A stretch of 50,575 bases of DNA. Source: Eggerthellaceae bacterium. Its GTDB lineage: Bacteria; Actinomycetota; Coriobacteriia; Coriobacteriales; Eggerthellaceae. The stretch is from assembly GCA_015062605.1 (NCBI GenBank), contig SUUI01000011.1:1-50575 (forward strand), given 5' to 3'. Positions 36,824-45,409 of the stretch are shown piece by piece (within the stretch, counting starts at the first letter, position 1; every line of letters begins with the position of its first letter). Under the pieces are notes generated by a model that saw only the letters and a list, made by a program, of their open reading frames with translations, was not told where the DNA came from and did no database searches. Position numbers and translations under genes: made by a program.

Positions 36824-37102
36824 ACAAAAAACAGCAAACGATATTGTATTGCAATCCAAAGGTTTGTCAATGCTTTATTTCGCCAAAAAGCTTGGCAAAT
36901 GCCTTCTTTCGGGGTACTATTCAGAAGTTAAAGCACCGTTGAACGTGTTTGCTTCGCTGCGTGCACGTTCGCAAACGGTATCAAAGTCGAGAAAGGACAA
37001 TACTTGAAGGTTCGAAAACCGAAACCTCACAGTATGTAATCCTTTGGCTTTCCCGTGCGGACAGCCAAAGGAAAAGCTGTGCGTAACAGAAGAGGAAAGC
37101 CC
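36824..37102 (+). promoter_or_regulatory. Structured leader of the magnesium-transport module
   Basis: Without a gene for 279 bp. It holds GAACGTG (36941-36947)/CACGTTC (36964-36970), an alternative GTTTGC/GCAAAC pairing that would compete with it, and a strong 9-bp hairpin CCTTTGGCT (37041-37049)/AGCCAAAGG (37063-37071) 31 bp before the start. I could not match it to the M-box or the yybP-ykoY element. The mutually exclusive pairings fit a metal-sensing leader, but this is inference. Confidence 0.4.
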
Positions 37103-38455
37103 ATGCTCTATCTTTCACAAATGCTGGGAAAGCCCGTTGTAGACTCAACGGGTGAGAAAATCGGTACGGTATCTGATCTCGCCATTTCCACAGGTGAGGT
37201 TTTCCCGCGTATTACCAGTCTTGCCTTCCAAGGACCGGGTCGCGTCCCGTTCATGGTCTCGTGGCGTAAGTACGTCGACGAATTCGATGATGACGGCATC
37301 AAGCTCAAGATGGAAAGCCATGATGTGCGTTTCAGCTACCTGCAGCCCGATGAGGTGCTCCTTGCGCGCGACTTGATGAACCGTCAGATTGTCGATACGC
37401 AAGGGCTTAAGGTCGTCCGCGTAAACGACCTGAAGCTCTCTCAGTCCGGTACGCAGCTGCGCTTGCTCGGCGCCGAAGTGGGTATCCGCGGCATTCTTCG
37501 CGGCTTGCATCCCATCATCGAGAAAGCCGTCGTCGGCTTAGCGAAGCTGTTCGGCAAGGACATCCCCGAGCAAATCATCGCGTGGAACTACATGGACCTG
37601 CTCGATCGAGACCTTTCAAAAGTGCAGCTCAGTGTTACGCACAAGCGCCTCGACGAGCTGCATCCTGCCGACGTCGCGGATATTCTGGAGCAGCTTGAGC
37701 CTCAGCAGCGCGCCAACGTATTCAAACACCTTGACGAATCGCATGCATTCGAAGCGGTCAGCGAGATGGAAGATGAGTTCCAAGCAGAATTCATCGATGA
37801 TTTGACCGACGTTCAAGCATCCCGACTGCTCGGCAAGATGGATCCCGATGATGCTGTCGAAATCGTCCGCGATCTTCCCTACGAGAAGGCAGAAACGCTT
37901 CTCCGCCTGATGGGCTGGGAGGATGCGAACGAGATCCGTCGCCTCCTTGGTTACAAGGAAGGCACTGCAGGCGGCATGATGACTACGCAGTACGTTGCGG
38001 TTCGTCATGACAGTACGGTTAAGCAGGTCATCGATGCGCTGCGCAACCTTGAAGAAGATCATCCGACAGTCCATTACGTGTACGTGCTTAGCGATTATGG
38101 CAAATTCATCGGCGTGCTGTCGTTGCGCACTCTCGTGCTCACCCCCGAGGACACTGTAGTTAGCGACATCATGTATACGGAGAACCTTATCTCTGTAACT
38201 CCCGATGAAGAAGAGGAAGAAGTCGCGGCAGACATCTTCAAATACGACATGCCCGCAATCCCAGTTTGCGATGAGAGCGGCGTACTGCTTGGCATCGTCA
38301 CGACCGAGGACGCATGGGATGCCATCGAAGATGACGTCTCAGGCGATCGCAAGATCAGACCCGCTGTTTTGGCCGGCATCATCGTTGGTGCCATCGTGAT
38401 CCTGGCGTTGTACACCTTCGTCGTCATAAACATCGTGCAAGGCGGAATGGTCTGA
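37103..38455 (+). CDS. PRC-barrel, MgtE_N and CBS-domain protein with one membrane helix
   Basis: 450 residues. It has two PRC-barrel-like domains (1-80 and 85-165), an MgtE_N superhelical domain (183-285, with LHPADVADILEQLEP), a CBS pair (about 290-405, opening YKEGTAGGMMTTQYVAV), and one C-terminal membrane helix (421-443). In MgtE the N and CBS domains sense cytosolic Mg2+ and gate the pore, but here the five-helix pore is missing. The next gene, 5 bp on, is an NRAMP-related transporter of the magnesium type, so this is probably its sensor or regulatory partner. ATG 37103 has AGAGGAAAG before it and starts the PRC domain. Confidence 0.85.
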   Translation: MLYLSQMLGKPVVDSTGEKIGTVSDLAISTGEVFPRITSLAFQGPGRVPFMVSWRKYVDEFDDDGIKLKMESHDVRFSYLQPDEVLLARDLMNRQIVDTQGLKVVRVNDLKLSQSGTQLRLLGAEVGIRGILRGLHPIIEKAVVGLAKLFGKDIPEQIIAWNYMDLLDRDLSKVQLSVTHKRLDELHPADVADILEQLEPQQRANVFKHLDESHAFEAVSEMEDEFQAEFIDDLTDVQASRLLGKMDPDDAVEIVRDLPYEKAETLLRLMGWEDANEIRRLLGYKEGTAGGMMTTQYVAVRHDSTVKQVIDALRNLEEDHPTVHYVYVLSDYGKFIGVLSLRTLVLTPEDTVVSDIMYTENLISVTPDEEEEEVAADIFKYDMPAIPVCDESGVLLGIVTTEDAWDAIEDDVSGDRKIRPAVLAGIIVGAIVILALYTFVVINIVQGGMV

Positions 38456-38460
38456 TTTCT

Positions 38461-39741
38461 ATGGTCGTCAAGGATCTGCAGACACAGCAAACCCAAGAAA
38501 CGCTTGCACCCGAAAAGAAGAAGGGCAAGCTCTGGCTCTTCTTCGCCGCGATGGGGCCAGGTGTCATTACCGCCATGGCAGGAAACGATGCTGGCGGTAT
38601 CGCGACCTATTCACAAGTAGGCGCGCTGTTCGGGTATAAGACGCTGTGGGCGCTGCCGATTATGTGCGTGCTTCTCATCGTCGTGCAGATAACCGCAAGC
38701 CGCATGGGTGCGGTGTCAGGCAAGGGTTTCGCGGCGCTCATCCGAGAGCGCTTCGGCATTCGTCTGACCACGCTTGCCATGATCGCCTTGCTCATTGGCA
38801 ACATCGCAACGATCATCTCGCAGTTCGCCGGCATCGCTAGCGGTATGGAGATGTTCGGGGTCAGCAAATACATAACGGTGCCTGTGGCTGCCGTTGTCGT
38901 ATGGCTTCTGGTCGTCGGTGGTAACTACAAACAGGTAGAGCGTGTTTTCCTCATCATCTCACTCGTGTTCATCACCTATGTCGTAGCTGCGATCATGGCG
39001 AAACCAAGTTGGGAAGAGGCGCTTATCAGTACAGTTGCCCCGACGTTTCTGAACGACACCAACTACATATCGCTCATGATCGCGATGGTCGGCACCACGA
39101 TCGCGCCATGGATGATCTTCAATATGCAAAGCAACGTGGTGGAGAAGGGTATGACCATCGAGGACAACTTCTCCATGAAGGTCGATGCGATTTCCGGCAC
39201 GATTGTTGCGTGCGCGGTTGCATGGTTCATTGTGGTGACGACAGGTTCTGTGCTGTATCCCGAAGGCATCTCTGTCGATTCTGCGGCCGATGCGGCGCAC
39301 GCGCTTGAACCGTTCGCAGGCCAATACGCGCGCATCCTGTTCGCGGTTGGTCTGATAGGAGCATCGTTTTTGGCTGCATGCGTGTTGCCGCTTACTACGT
39401 CATTCGTCATCTGCGAGGCATTCGGTTGGGAAGCGGGCGTTTCTTTCACTTGGAAGGAAGCCCCAATTTTCAAGAGCATCCTGACCTTCGTCATAGCATT
39501 CTCGGCTGTCGTGGTTCTGATTCCTGACATCAACCTGATGCGGGTCATGCTGTTCTCGCAGTTCGTATGCGGCATCATTCTACCTGTGCTCTTGGTATTC
39601 ATGGCGATTATCGCGGCCGACAAGCGCATAATGGGCGCCTATCGTGTCGGACGCGTGTTCCGAGTGCTGATTTGGGCGACCGTCGTGGTGGTCGCAGCGC
39701 TAACCATAGCGTTACTCGTCATGCAGGTTTTGGGTTTTTAG
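38461..39741 (+). CDS. NRAMP-related magnesium transporter (NRMT)
   Basis: 426 residues, about 11 hydrophobic helices of the SLC11/NRAMP fold. The canonical TM1 metal motif DPGN is replaced by D43-A-G-G46, and the TM6 methionine by Ala215 (GTTIAPWM). In NRAMPs the Asn and Met bind Mn2+/Fe2+. Their replacement defines NRAMP-related magnesium transporters, characterised in Eggerthella lenta, where a wider site takes hydrated Mg2+. So Mg2+ (and perhaps Mn2+) uptake is predicted here, not iron. It follows the MgtE_N/CBS gene by 5 bp. Its stop overlaps a convergent small gene by 4 nt. Confidence 0.88.
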   Translation: MVVKDLQTQQTQETLAPEKKKGKLWLFFAAMGPGVITAMAGNDAGGIATYSQVGALFGYKTLWALPIMCVLLIVVQITASRMGAVSGKGFAALIRERFGIRLTTLAMIALLIGNIATIISQFAGIASGMEMFGVSKYITVPVAAVVVWLLVVGGNYKQVERVFLIISLVFITYVVAAIMAKPSWEEALISTVAPTFLNDTNYISLMIAMVGTTIAPWMIFNMQSNVVEKGMTIEDNFSMKVDAISGTIVACAVAWFIVVTTGSVLYPEGISVDSAADAAHALEPFAGQYARILFAVGLIGASFLAACVLPLTTSFVICEAFGWEAGVSFTWKEAPIFKSILTFVIAFSAVVVLIPDINLMRVMLFSQFVCGIILPVLLVFMAIIAADKRIMGAYRVGRVFRVLIWATVVVVAALTIALLVMQVLGF

Positions 39742-39962
39742 CGTCTGCAGTCCGATTCCTTCGGGACCATCTTCAGCCAATGGGCAGAAAGAGCCGAATA
39801 GGGAAGTGATTCGGTAAGTCCCGTTCGGCCTTCAACCACGACGCGATCGTCGTCGACGAGCAAGACGGTCCGATACGTTTTCCCGTCAATGCAGCGGAGG
39901 ATATCTCCAGGAGCAAGCCCGTCTTTTTGAGGGACGGTTTTGATGAAATCGCTTTCCTTCAT
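39738..39962 (-). CDS. Small hypothetical protein (74 residues)
   Basis: 74 residues with a compact, beta-like central part (PGDILRCIDGKTYRTVLLVDDDRVVVEG) and a conserved-looking end SLPYSALSAHWLKMVP. It converges on the NRMT gene with a 4-nt overlap. The ribosome site is weak (GAAGAA), and it may be translated from the ATG at 39962. Its sequence reads like a folded domain rather than a shadow frame, but no family is recognised. Confidence 0.55.
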   Translation of the reverse strand: MKESDFIKTVPQKDGLAPGDILRCIDGKTYRTVLLVDDDRVVVEGRTGLTESLPYSALSAHWLKMVPKESDCRR

Positions 39963-39983
39963 TTCTTCACGCAGTTCGAGTCG

Positions 39984-40012
39984 TTGACAATATTCTCGGA
40001 TAAGAGTAATCT
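39984..40012 (+). promoter_or_regulatory. Promoter of the FecCD-type ABC operon
   Basis: A perfect TTGACA (39984-39989), 17-bp spacer and TAATCT (40007-40012). A near-palindromic GTATAATAC (40020-40028) lies at the predicted start and might be a regulator site. No riboswitch is visible. Confidence 0.7.
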
Positions 40013-40067
40013 AAACACAGTATAATACACAAACAAGAATATTGCCAACTGGAAATAATAAACTCGA

Positions 40068-41159
40068 ATGATAACATCCTCTAAAAAAGAGTCTGGCAAT
40101 GGCTTAATCAAAACACCGCCCGTTTCCGCGCAGAAGAATCGCGCCAGGGCCGTCCTTATTGCGCTAGGTGTCTTGATGATTGTGGCAGTGGCCGTATCGC
40201 TCATGCTCGGCCGCTATCCGATTCCCCCAGACGAGGCGATTCGGATGCTGCTGTCCGAAGTCTTTCCTGTAACGGAGACATGGACGGACCAGATGTACAT
40301 CCTGTTCTTCAATGTCAGGCTTCCGCGTATTCTCATGGCCCTGTTCGTAGGATGTTGCCTTGCTGCTGCTGGCGCTGCATACCAAGGCACTTTCCAAAAC
40401 CCCTTAGTCAGTCCTGATATTCTCGGCGCTTCGCAAGGAGCTGCCCTTGGTGCGGCAATCGGCATCTTGATGCATCTTGGCGGTGCGGGCGTTTCTGTCA
40501 TGGCCTTTGCGTTCTCGCTGCTTTCGGTCGCCTTGGTCTTGCTTATCAGTACCCGTGCAAAGGGAAACCATGTATTGGTTGTCGTCCTAGCTGGCGTTAT
40601 GGTCAGCTCACTGTTTTCTGCGGGCGTGTCATACGCGAAGCTTGTTGCCGACCCTACGAACGAGCTCGCGGACATCACCTATTGGCTCATGGGTAGCGTT
40701 ACCGGGTCGACGCTTGAGCAATTATGGGGCGGTGCGCCGAACCAGCCGATAGGTGTTGTGCCCATCATGCTGGTTGGCCTGGTCATGCTGTTCGTCCTTC
40801 GATGGAAGATTAATATTCTGACAATGGGGGACGAAGAAGCCTCTACGATGGGTGTAGATGCGCGCCGCGTCAGAATCCTCGTGATTTTCGCTGCAACGCT
40901 AGTCACCGCAGCAAGTGTTTCTGTTACAGGCATGATCGGTTGGGTTGGGCTTGTCATCCCCCATTTGTGCCGCATGCTCATCGGCGTCGACTATCGCAAG
41001 CTCCTTCCCGCCAGCATGCTTATGGGCGGCACCTTCCTTTTGGTCGTTGACGACGTCTCGCGCTTAGCAACTGCAGCCGAGATCCCCATCGGGATTCTGA
41101 CGGCCTTCATCGGCGCGCCCTTTTTCCTGTATCTCATCACCCGTAAAAAGAAGCTGTAG
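40068..41159 (+). CDS. FecCD-family ABC transporter permease
   Basis: 363 residues, about 9-10 hydrophobic helices. Family features include the VRLPRILMALFVGCCLAAAGAAYQGTFQNPLVSPDILG segment and the coupling motif GWVGLVIPHLCRMLIG near the C-terminus. This family imports iron-siderophores, heme or cobalamin with a periplasmic-type binding protein; the substrate cannot be read from sequence. It is followed after 2 bp by the ATPase and then a lipoprotein, a complete importer. The permease would act as a homodimer since only one is encoded. Confidence 0.93.
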   Translation: MITSSKKESGNGLIKTPPVSAQKNRARAVLIALGVLMIVAVAVSLMLGRYPIPPDEAIRMLLSEVFPVTETWTDQMYILFFNVRLPRILMALFVGCCLAAAGAAYQGTFQNPLVSPDILGASQGAALGAAIGILMHLGGAGVSVMAFAFSLLSVALVLLISTRAKGNHVLVVVLAGVMVSSLFSAGVSYAKLVADPTNELADITYWLMGSVTGSTLEQLWGGAPNQPIGVVPIMLVGLVMLFVLRWKINILTMGDEEASTMGVDARRVRILVIFAATLVTAASVSVTGMIGWVGLVIPHLCRMLIGVDYRKLLPASMLMGGTFLLVVDDVSRLATAAEIPIGILTAFIGAPFFLYLITRKKKL

Positions 41160-41161
41160 CC

Positions 41162-41947
41162 ATGAGCATCGCGGTCAGCAATCTCTCTTTTTCTTACGGA
41201 AAGCATGCGGTTTTGCATGACGTTTCCTTCACTGCGGAGGACGGCATGCTGATAAACGTGCTCGGCCCTAATGGCGTTGGGAAGTCAACTTTGTTTCGCT
41301 GCATTCTCGGTCTCGAGTCACGATACCAGGGAAGCATCATGGTCAACGGGAAAGACATAAGGAGCCTATCGATAAAGCAGCGTGCTCGGGAGATTTCCTA
41401 CATTCCCCAATCGCATGCTCCCGTGTACGACTTCGAGGTCATCGACGTGGTTCTCATGAGCACCACGAATGACCTTCCCTCGCTTGGAGTTCCAGGTACC
41501 GCCCAGCTCGAGCGCGCCTATGCAGCCTTGGAGCGCATCGGTATCGCTCATCTTGCAACCCGAACATATACGCAGATTTCGGGAGGCGAGCAGCAGCTTG
41601 TGCTTATCGCTCGCGCCCTGGCGCAAAATGCGCGAACGATCATCATGGATGAGCCAACGAGCGCGTTGGATTACGGCAACACGGTGCGCGTGCTGAGCTG
41701 CGTCAAAAGGCTTGCTCGCGAGGGGATGAGCATCATCCAGTCAACCCATCAACCTGACCAGGCTTTTCTGTATTCAGACAAGACCCTTGTCATCAGCAAA
41801 GGACAGATTGCTGCATTCGGGCCTCCTAAGGAGGTGATTACTGACAAGTTGATCAGCGACTTATATGGCATAGACGTTGAGGTTAATTCGCTCTACGACG
41901 ACAAGGTACGCGTTTGCGTACCGATTATCGATTTAGAAGAAGTTTAG
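41162..41947 (+). CDS. FecE/FepC-type ABC transporter ATPase
   Basis: 261 residues. Walker A is GPNGVGKST (35-43), the Q-loop IPQSHAPV, signature ISGGEQQLVLIAR, Walker B IIMDEPTSALD and switch STHQPDQ. Sequence class is the iron/heme/B12 importer family (length and ISYIPQ motif). It drives the adjacent permease and is 2 bp after it. Confidence 0.94.
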   Translation: MSIAVSNLSFSYGKHAVLHDVSFTAEDGMLINVLGPNGVGKSTLFRCILGLESRYQGSIMVNGKDIRSLSIKQRAREISYIPQSHAPVYDFEVIDVVLMSTTNDLPSLGVPGTAQLERAYAALERIGIAHLATRTYTQISGGEQQLVLIARALAQNARTIIMDEPTSALDYGNTVRVLSCVKRLAREGMSIIQSTHQPDQAFLYSDKTLVISKGQIAAFGPPKEVITDKLISDLYGIDVEVNSLYDDKVRVCVPIIDLEEV

Positions 41948-41972
41948 GCTTCATGGAAAGGAAGGGAATCCC

Positions 41973-43079
41973 ATGTCGCAGACAAAAGAAAGATGGAAGA
42001 GGGTTGCAGCGATTGTTCTGGCAGCCATGCTGTGCCTTGGTCTTGCATGTGTTGCTTCGGGCTGCTCGAGCAAGAAGAAGGCCGATGCCGATGGCAACGT
42101 CACGTTCGTCGACTCGGTGGGTAGGGAAGTGAAGGTGCCGGCAAACGTCGAGTATGTCATTCCGTCAGGCCATACGGCAACGCAGGTTCTTCTTACGCTG
42201 TGCCCCGAAAAGCTCGCATCGGTTTCAAGTGAACTGTCCGATGACATCTTGAAGTACATAGGTGTCGATTCGCTGAAAGGACTTCCCGTTACGGGTGCAG
42301 CGTTCGGCTCGAAGGGCGACCTGAACAAGGAGACCGTTGCTGGCCTGGCAAGCGGCAAGACCAAGGTGCTTGTTGATACTGGCGAAGTGAAGGATGGTAT
42401 CAAGGAAGACCTCGATCAGCTACAGGAGCAACTCGGAATCCCGTGTGTGTTTATCGAGACCAAGCTTGAGGATTATGGAAACGCTTACACGAAACTCGGC
42501 GAACTGCTCGGATGTGAAGACCGTGCCAAGACGCTTTCAAATTATTGCTCTAAGGCGTATCAAACGGTGTCGGATGCTATGAAGAAAGTCGGCGACAGCA
42601 AGAAGAACGTTGCCTACATCGTTGGGACAGATGGCGTGAACGCCATTGCGAAGGGTTCGTATCAGGGTGGCGTTGTCGATATGGTTGCGAATAACGTCGT
42701 CGTTGTCGAGAACGCTTCTGGAAAGGGAACGGGTAATCCAATCGACCTTGAACAGCTTGCGAACTGGAACCCCGAAGTCATCCTATTCCAAGCAGGCGGT
42801 CTTTATGATCAGGTTGGAAACGCTGCGGGTTGGCAGACTTTGAGCGCAATACAAAACGGTCAGTACTATGAGGTTCCGAATACGCCATATTGCTGGATGA
42901 ACAATCCTCCGACAGTTAATCAGGTCATGGGAATGCAATGGCTTCCGCGTCTGCTGTATCCGGATAAGTTCAGCGATTCGATTGCTGATGTGACCAAGTC
43001 CTATTACAAGACTTTCTATAATTACAACCTTTCCGATGACGAGGTAAAGGCTCTTATCGAGAAGGCGAACGTTAAGTAA
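41973..43079 (+). CDS. ABC transporter substrate-binding lipoprotein (iron/siderophore class)
   Basis: 368 residues. The lipoprotein signal (1-30) ends VASGC with Cys31 as the lipid-anchored residue. The mature part has the class III fold opening VTFVDSVGREVKVPANVEYVIPSG and the second-lobe segment WNPEVILFQAGG. Class III binding proteins carry siderophores, heme or cobalamin. GGAAGGG precedes the start, 25 bp after the ATPase. A hairpin with a weak U-run follows (43112-43143). Confidence 0.92.
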   Translation: MSQTKERWKRVAAIVLAAMLCLGLACVASGCSSKKKADADGNVTFVDSVGREVKVPANVEYVIPSGHTATQVLLTLCPEKLASVSSELSDDILKYIGVDSLKGLPVTGAAFGSKGDLNKETVAGLASGKTKVLVDTGEVKDGIKEDLDQLQEQLGIPCVFIETKLEDYGNAYTKLGELLGCEDRAKTLSNYCSKAYQTVSDAMKKVGDSKKNVAYIVGTDGVNAIAKGSYQGGVVDMVANNVVVVENASGKGTGNPIDLEQLANWNPEVILFQAGGLYDQVGNAAGWQTLSAIQNGQYYEVPNTPYCWMNNPPTVNQVMGMQWLPRLLYPDKFSDSIADVTKSYYKTFYNYNLSDDEVKALIEKANVK

Positions 43080-43111
43080 CAAAATACACGCTTTTCGAAA
43101 AAAGCATTGCT

Positions 43112-43143
43112 GTGGGTATCGTCGATTGGCGATACCCACCTTT
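43112..43143 (+). terminator. Terminator of the ABC operon
   Basis: A perfect 10-bp stem, GTGGGTATCG (43112-43121) with CGATACCCAC (43130-43139), is followed by CTTTG. Its U-run is short. Confidence 0.65.
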
Positions 43144-43211
43144 GTACTCTACGGAAAACGTGCTTGCTTCAATATAGGATACAGTCTTAGTTCAAATACA
43201 GAAAAACATGC

Positions 43212-43403
43212 TTGACATTATCCTCAAGAAAGCATAATATAGAGAACAACATAATACTAAGTTGGGAATAATTAAGTAAGAAACAATTCAGAAGTCCGGC
43301 ATAGGGGGTCGGAGCTCAAAGAAAGGAAACGCTTGGTGTAACTTTTTCCTCCCTTTTCTTCTCTTCTCTCTCGGTGGGCACTGTCAAAAAGGCAGTGCCC
43401 ACC
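43212..43403 (+). ncRNA. Candidate small RNA with near-consensus promoter
   Basis: TTGACA (43212-43217), 17 bp and TAATAT (43235-43240) form one of the best promoters in the window, predicting a start near 43247. No ATG opens a frame before 43403. A perfect 11-bp stem, GGTGGGCACTG (43373-43383) with CAGTGCCCACC (43393-43403), could be its 3' end, though no U-run follows. A purine-rich AAAGAAAGGAAA at about 43318-43330 lies inside. It is convergent to the NhaC-family gene. A transcript is inferred. Confidence 0.45.
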
Positions 43404-43414
43404 CGCATGTAACG

Positions 43415-43450
43415 GCAAAACGAAAGGACCCTGGAAAACCAAGGTCCTTT
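43415..43450 (-). terminator. Terminator of the NhaC-family gene
   Basis: On the minus strand AAAGGACC and GGTCCTTT (43423-43430 / 43443-43450) form an 8-bp stem, extended past one mismatch by TGG/CCA, and are followed by CGTTTTG. It lies 32 bp past the stop. Confidence 0.75.
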
Positions 43451-43481
43451 GCGTTCGAGTTAGCTGAAGAAAGCGGCAGGA

Positions 43482-45071
43482 CTACTCTTCTGCGGCGGTC
43501 CTGTTGTAAGAGCGGATAACCTCGCCGCTCTTCTTTCCGATTGTGTTGCGCAGCACAATGACCGTTGCGATGACCAGCACGATGCCGATAGCCAGGCAGA
43601 TGAACGGGTTGCGGACGAAGCCGGCGATGAGGAAGCATACGAACGAGATCGCTGCAACCGTCAGCGCGTACGGCAGCTGCGTAGAAACATGCTCGACGTG
43701 GTTCACGTTCGCACCAGCGGATGCCATGATCGTCGTATCGGATATCGGCGAGATGTGGTCGCCGCATACAGCGCCTGCCAGGCAGGCGGAGATGCCGATG
43801 ATGAGCAACTCGGGTTCGGTGGCGAAGATCGGCAGCACGATGGGGATGAGGATGCCGAACGTGCCCCAGCTCGTGCCCGTCGAGAATGCCAGGAACAGAG
43901 CGACCAAGAAGATGATGGCCGGTAGCAGCGCATACAGTCCAGCTGCAGCACCTTCCATGAGACCGGCGACGAAGACGTCAGCGCCAAGCGCAGTGGTCAT
44001 GAGCTTCAGCGTCAGTGCAAAGGTCAGGATGAGCATAGCCGGAACCATGGCCTTAAAGCCTGTGATGATGCATTCCATAGCCTTCTTGAATGTGATAGTG
44101 CGACGGGCGATGAGGTAGATGAACGACAGGATGAGAGCGATGATCGAACCCCACGGCAGGCCGACGGATGCGTCAGTGTCGCCAAAAGCTACGGCGAGAT
44201 TCATGTAGCCATCGGCTTCGGGATCCCAGAAGCCACCGATGTACATCATTCCGATGCAGCAGCAGATGATGAGCAAGATGACGGGGAGAAGCAGATCCCA
44301 CAGGGAAGCCTTTTCCTGCTTCACGGCCTCTTCGTTGCCCAGGGAACCGAGTTCGCCTTCCCTGAGCGCCTTGAGCTCGGCTGCGGCCATCGGACCGTAA
44401 TCAAACTGCATGACGACGAGGAAGATGACGAAGACGATGGTGAGCAACGAATAGAAGTTGTACGGGATCGCCTGGATGAACAGCTGGATGCCCGTGACGC
44501 CCGTGTCGAGGTCGCTTGCGGTTGCGGAAACAGCAGCCGCCCAAGAGCTGATAGGTGCGATCATGCAGATGGGCGCGGCGGTCGCGTCGATGACGTATGA
44601 GAGCTTCGCGCGTGAGATCTTGTGACGATCGCTCACGGGGCGCATGACAGCACCGACGGTCAGGCAGTTGAAGTAGTCATCGATGAAAATGAGCACGCCG
44701 AGCACGAACGTGGCGAGCATGGCTCCCACACGGCTCTTGATGTGCGTAGCGGCCCATGTGCCGAACGCGGCGGAACCGCCGGCGGCATTCACGAGCGCGA
44801 CCATGATGCCGAGTATCACAAGGAATATGAAGATACCCGCATTCCATGGGTCGCTTATCGCAGTGATGAAGCCGACCGTTGCGCCATCATCGGTTTCACC
44901 CAGGATGATGTAGTTCAAGATGTTGATCAAATCGCCCGATTGCAGGGCCAGCAGAATAGCGCCGACCAAGATGCCGACGAACAAGGAACTGTACGTTTCC
45001 TTGGTGATAAGCGCCAAGACAATGGCGACTATCGGGGGCACGAGAGCCCAGAAGGTGTTAACGAACTCCAT
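43482..45071 (-). CDS. NhaC-family transporter, predicted lysine uptake (LysW-like)
   Basis: 529 residues with about 11-13 hydrophobic helices, family features FIDDYFNCLTVGAVMRPV and a C-terminal half with GDHISPISDTTIMASAGA (about residues 450-467). NhaC-family members are named Na+/H+ antiporters, but several are under lysine riboswitches and were predicted to be lysine transporters (LysW). A lysine riboswitch precedes this gene, so lysine import is the more likely role. AAGGAGACAAC fixes the start. A terminator follows. Confidence 0.88.
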   Translation of the reverse strand: MEFVNTFWALVPPIVAIVLALITKETYSSLFVGILVGAILLALQSGDLINILNYIILGETDDGATVGFITAISDPWNAGIFIFLVILGIMVALVNAAGGSAAFGTWAATHIKSRVGAMLATFVLGVLIFIDDYFNCLTVGAVMRPVSDRHKISRAKLSYVIDATAAPICMIAPISSWAAAVSATASDLDTGVTGIQLFIQAIPYNFYSLLTIVFVIFLVVMQFDYGPMAAAELKALREGELGSLGNEEAVKQEKASLWDLLLPVILLIICCCIGMMYIGGFWDPEADGYMNLAVAFGDTDASVGLPWGSIIALILSFIYLIARRTITFKKAMECIITGFKAMVPAMLILTFALTLKLMTTALGADVFVAGLMEGAAAGLYALLPAIIFLVALFLAFSTGTSWGTFGILIPIVLPIFATEPELLIIGISACLAGAVCGDHISPISDTTIMASAGANVNHVEHVSTQLPYALTVAAISFVCFLIAGFVRNPFICLAIGIVLVIATVIVLRNTIGKKSGEVIRSYNRTAAEE

Positions 45072-45147
45072 GTTGTCTCCTTTTGCCTACGGTGCGGATC
45101 TCTTATCCGCGTTTCAGCCGAGACGGGTTAGCATTCTCGGCTTTGTT

Positions 45148-45179
45148 CCAAAAAGAAAAGCCATGGTGCTTCATGGCTT
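45148..45179 (-). terminator. Riboswitch-controlled terminator
   Basis: On the minus strand AAGCCATG and CATGGCTT (45158-45165 / 45172-45179) form an 8-bp stem followed by TTCTTTTT. It lies between the lysine riboswitch and the transporter gene, the position of the expression-platform terminator. Two more hairpins follow (45117-45141 and around 45094-45110). Confidence 0.8.
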
Positions 45180-45239
45180 CAACAAGGAGTACGTTTTCCG
45201 TGTCGTGCCATGATAGCTCTCCGCGAAAGACGCTCATCG

Positions 45240-45388
45240 CGCCCGTGGCGACAGCCTGAAGGATGTTCTCCTTCAGTCCAGGTACCGGGCTTTCGGGAAT
45301 CAACCGGTCCTTCGGCGGCTAACCCTTTCGCCTGCACGTTCCCGACGTGGCTTCCAGGCTACTGATGCGAGCCGCACCTCTACCATGT
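45240..45388 (-). ncRNA. Lysine riboswitch
   Basis: Read on the minus strand the leader contains the lysine-box landmarks in order: GTAGAGGTGCGG, CAGTAGCCTGGAAGCC, GGCGAAAGGGTTAGCCGCCGAAG, CCCGAAAGCCCGG, CTGGACTG, then TGTCGCCACGG closing helix P1. The terminator at 45148-45179 provides control by premature termination when lysine is high. A TATAAT at 45404-45409 (minus) would start transcription just upstream. Confidence 0.92.
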
Positions 45389-45403
45389 CTAATCAATACG
45401 CAC

Positions 45404-45409
45404 ATTATA
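45404..45409 (-). promoter_or_regulatory. -10 element for the lysine riboswitch transcript
   Basis: A perfect TATAAT on the minus strand, 16 bp before the riboswitch start; the -35 is poor. Confidence 0.45.

Noticed and set aside
36691-36870. N-terminal extension of the RsmJ reading frame
   Set aside because: It reads through a complete tRNA-Arg gene and its terminator on the same strand, so it is not coding.
39963-40067. Possible cobalamin riboswitch before the FecCD-type importer
   Set aside because: Only 105 bp of AT-rich DNA with a promoter; no B12-box sequence.
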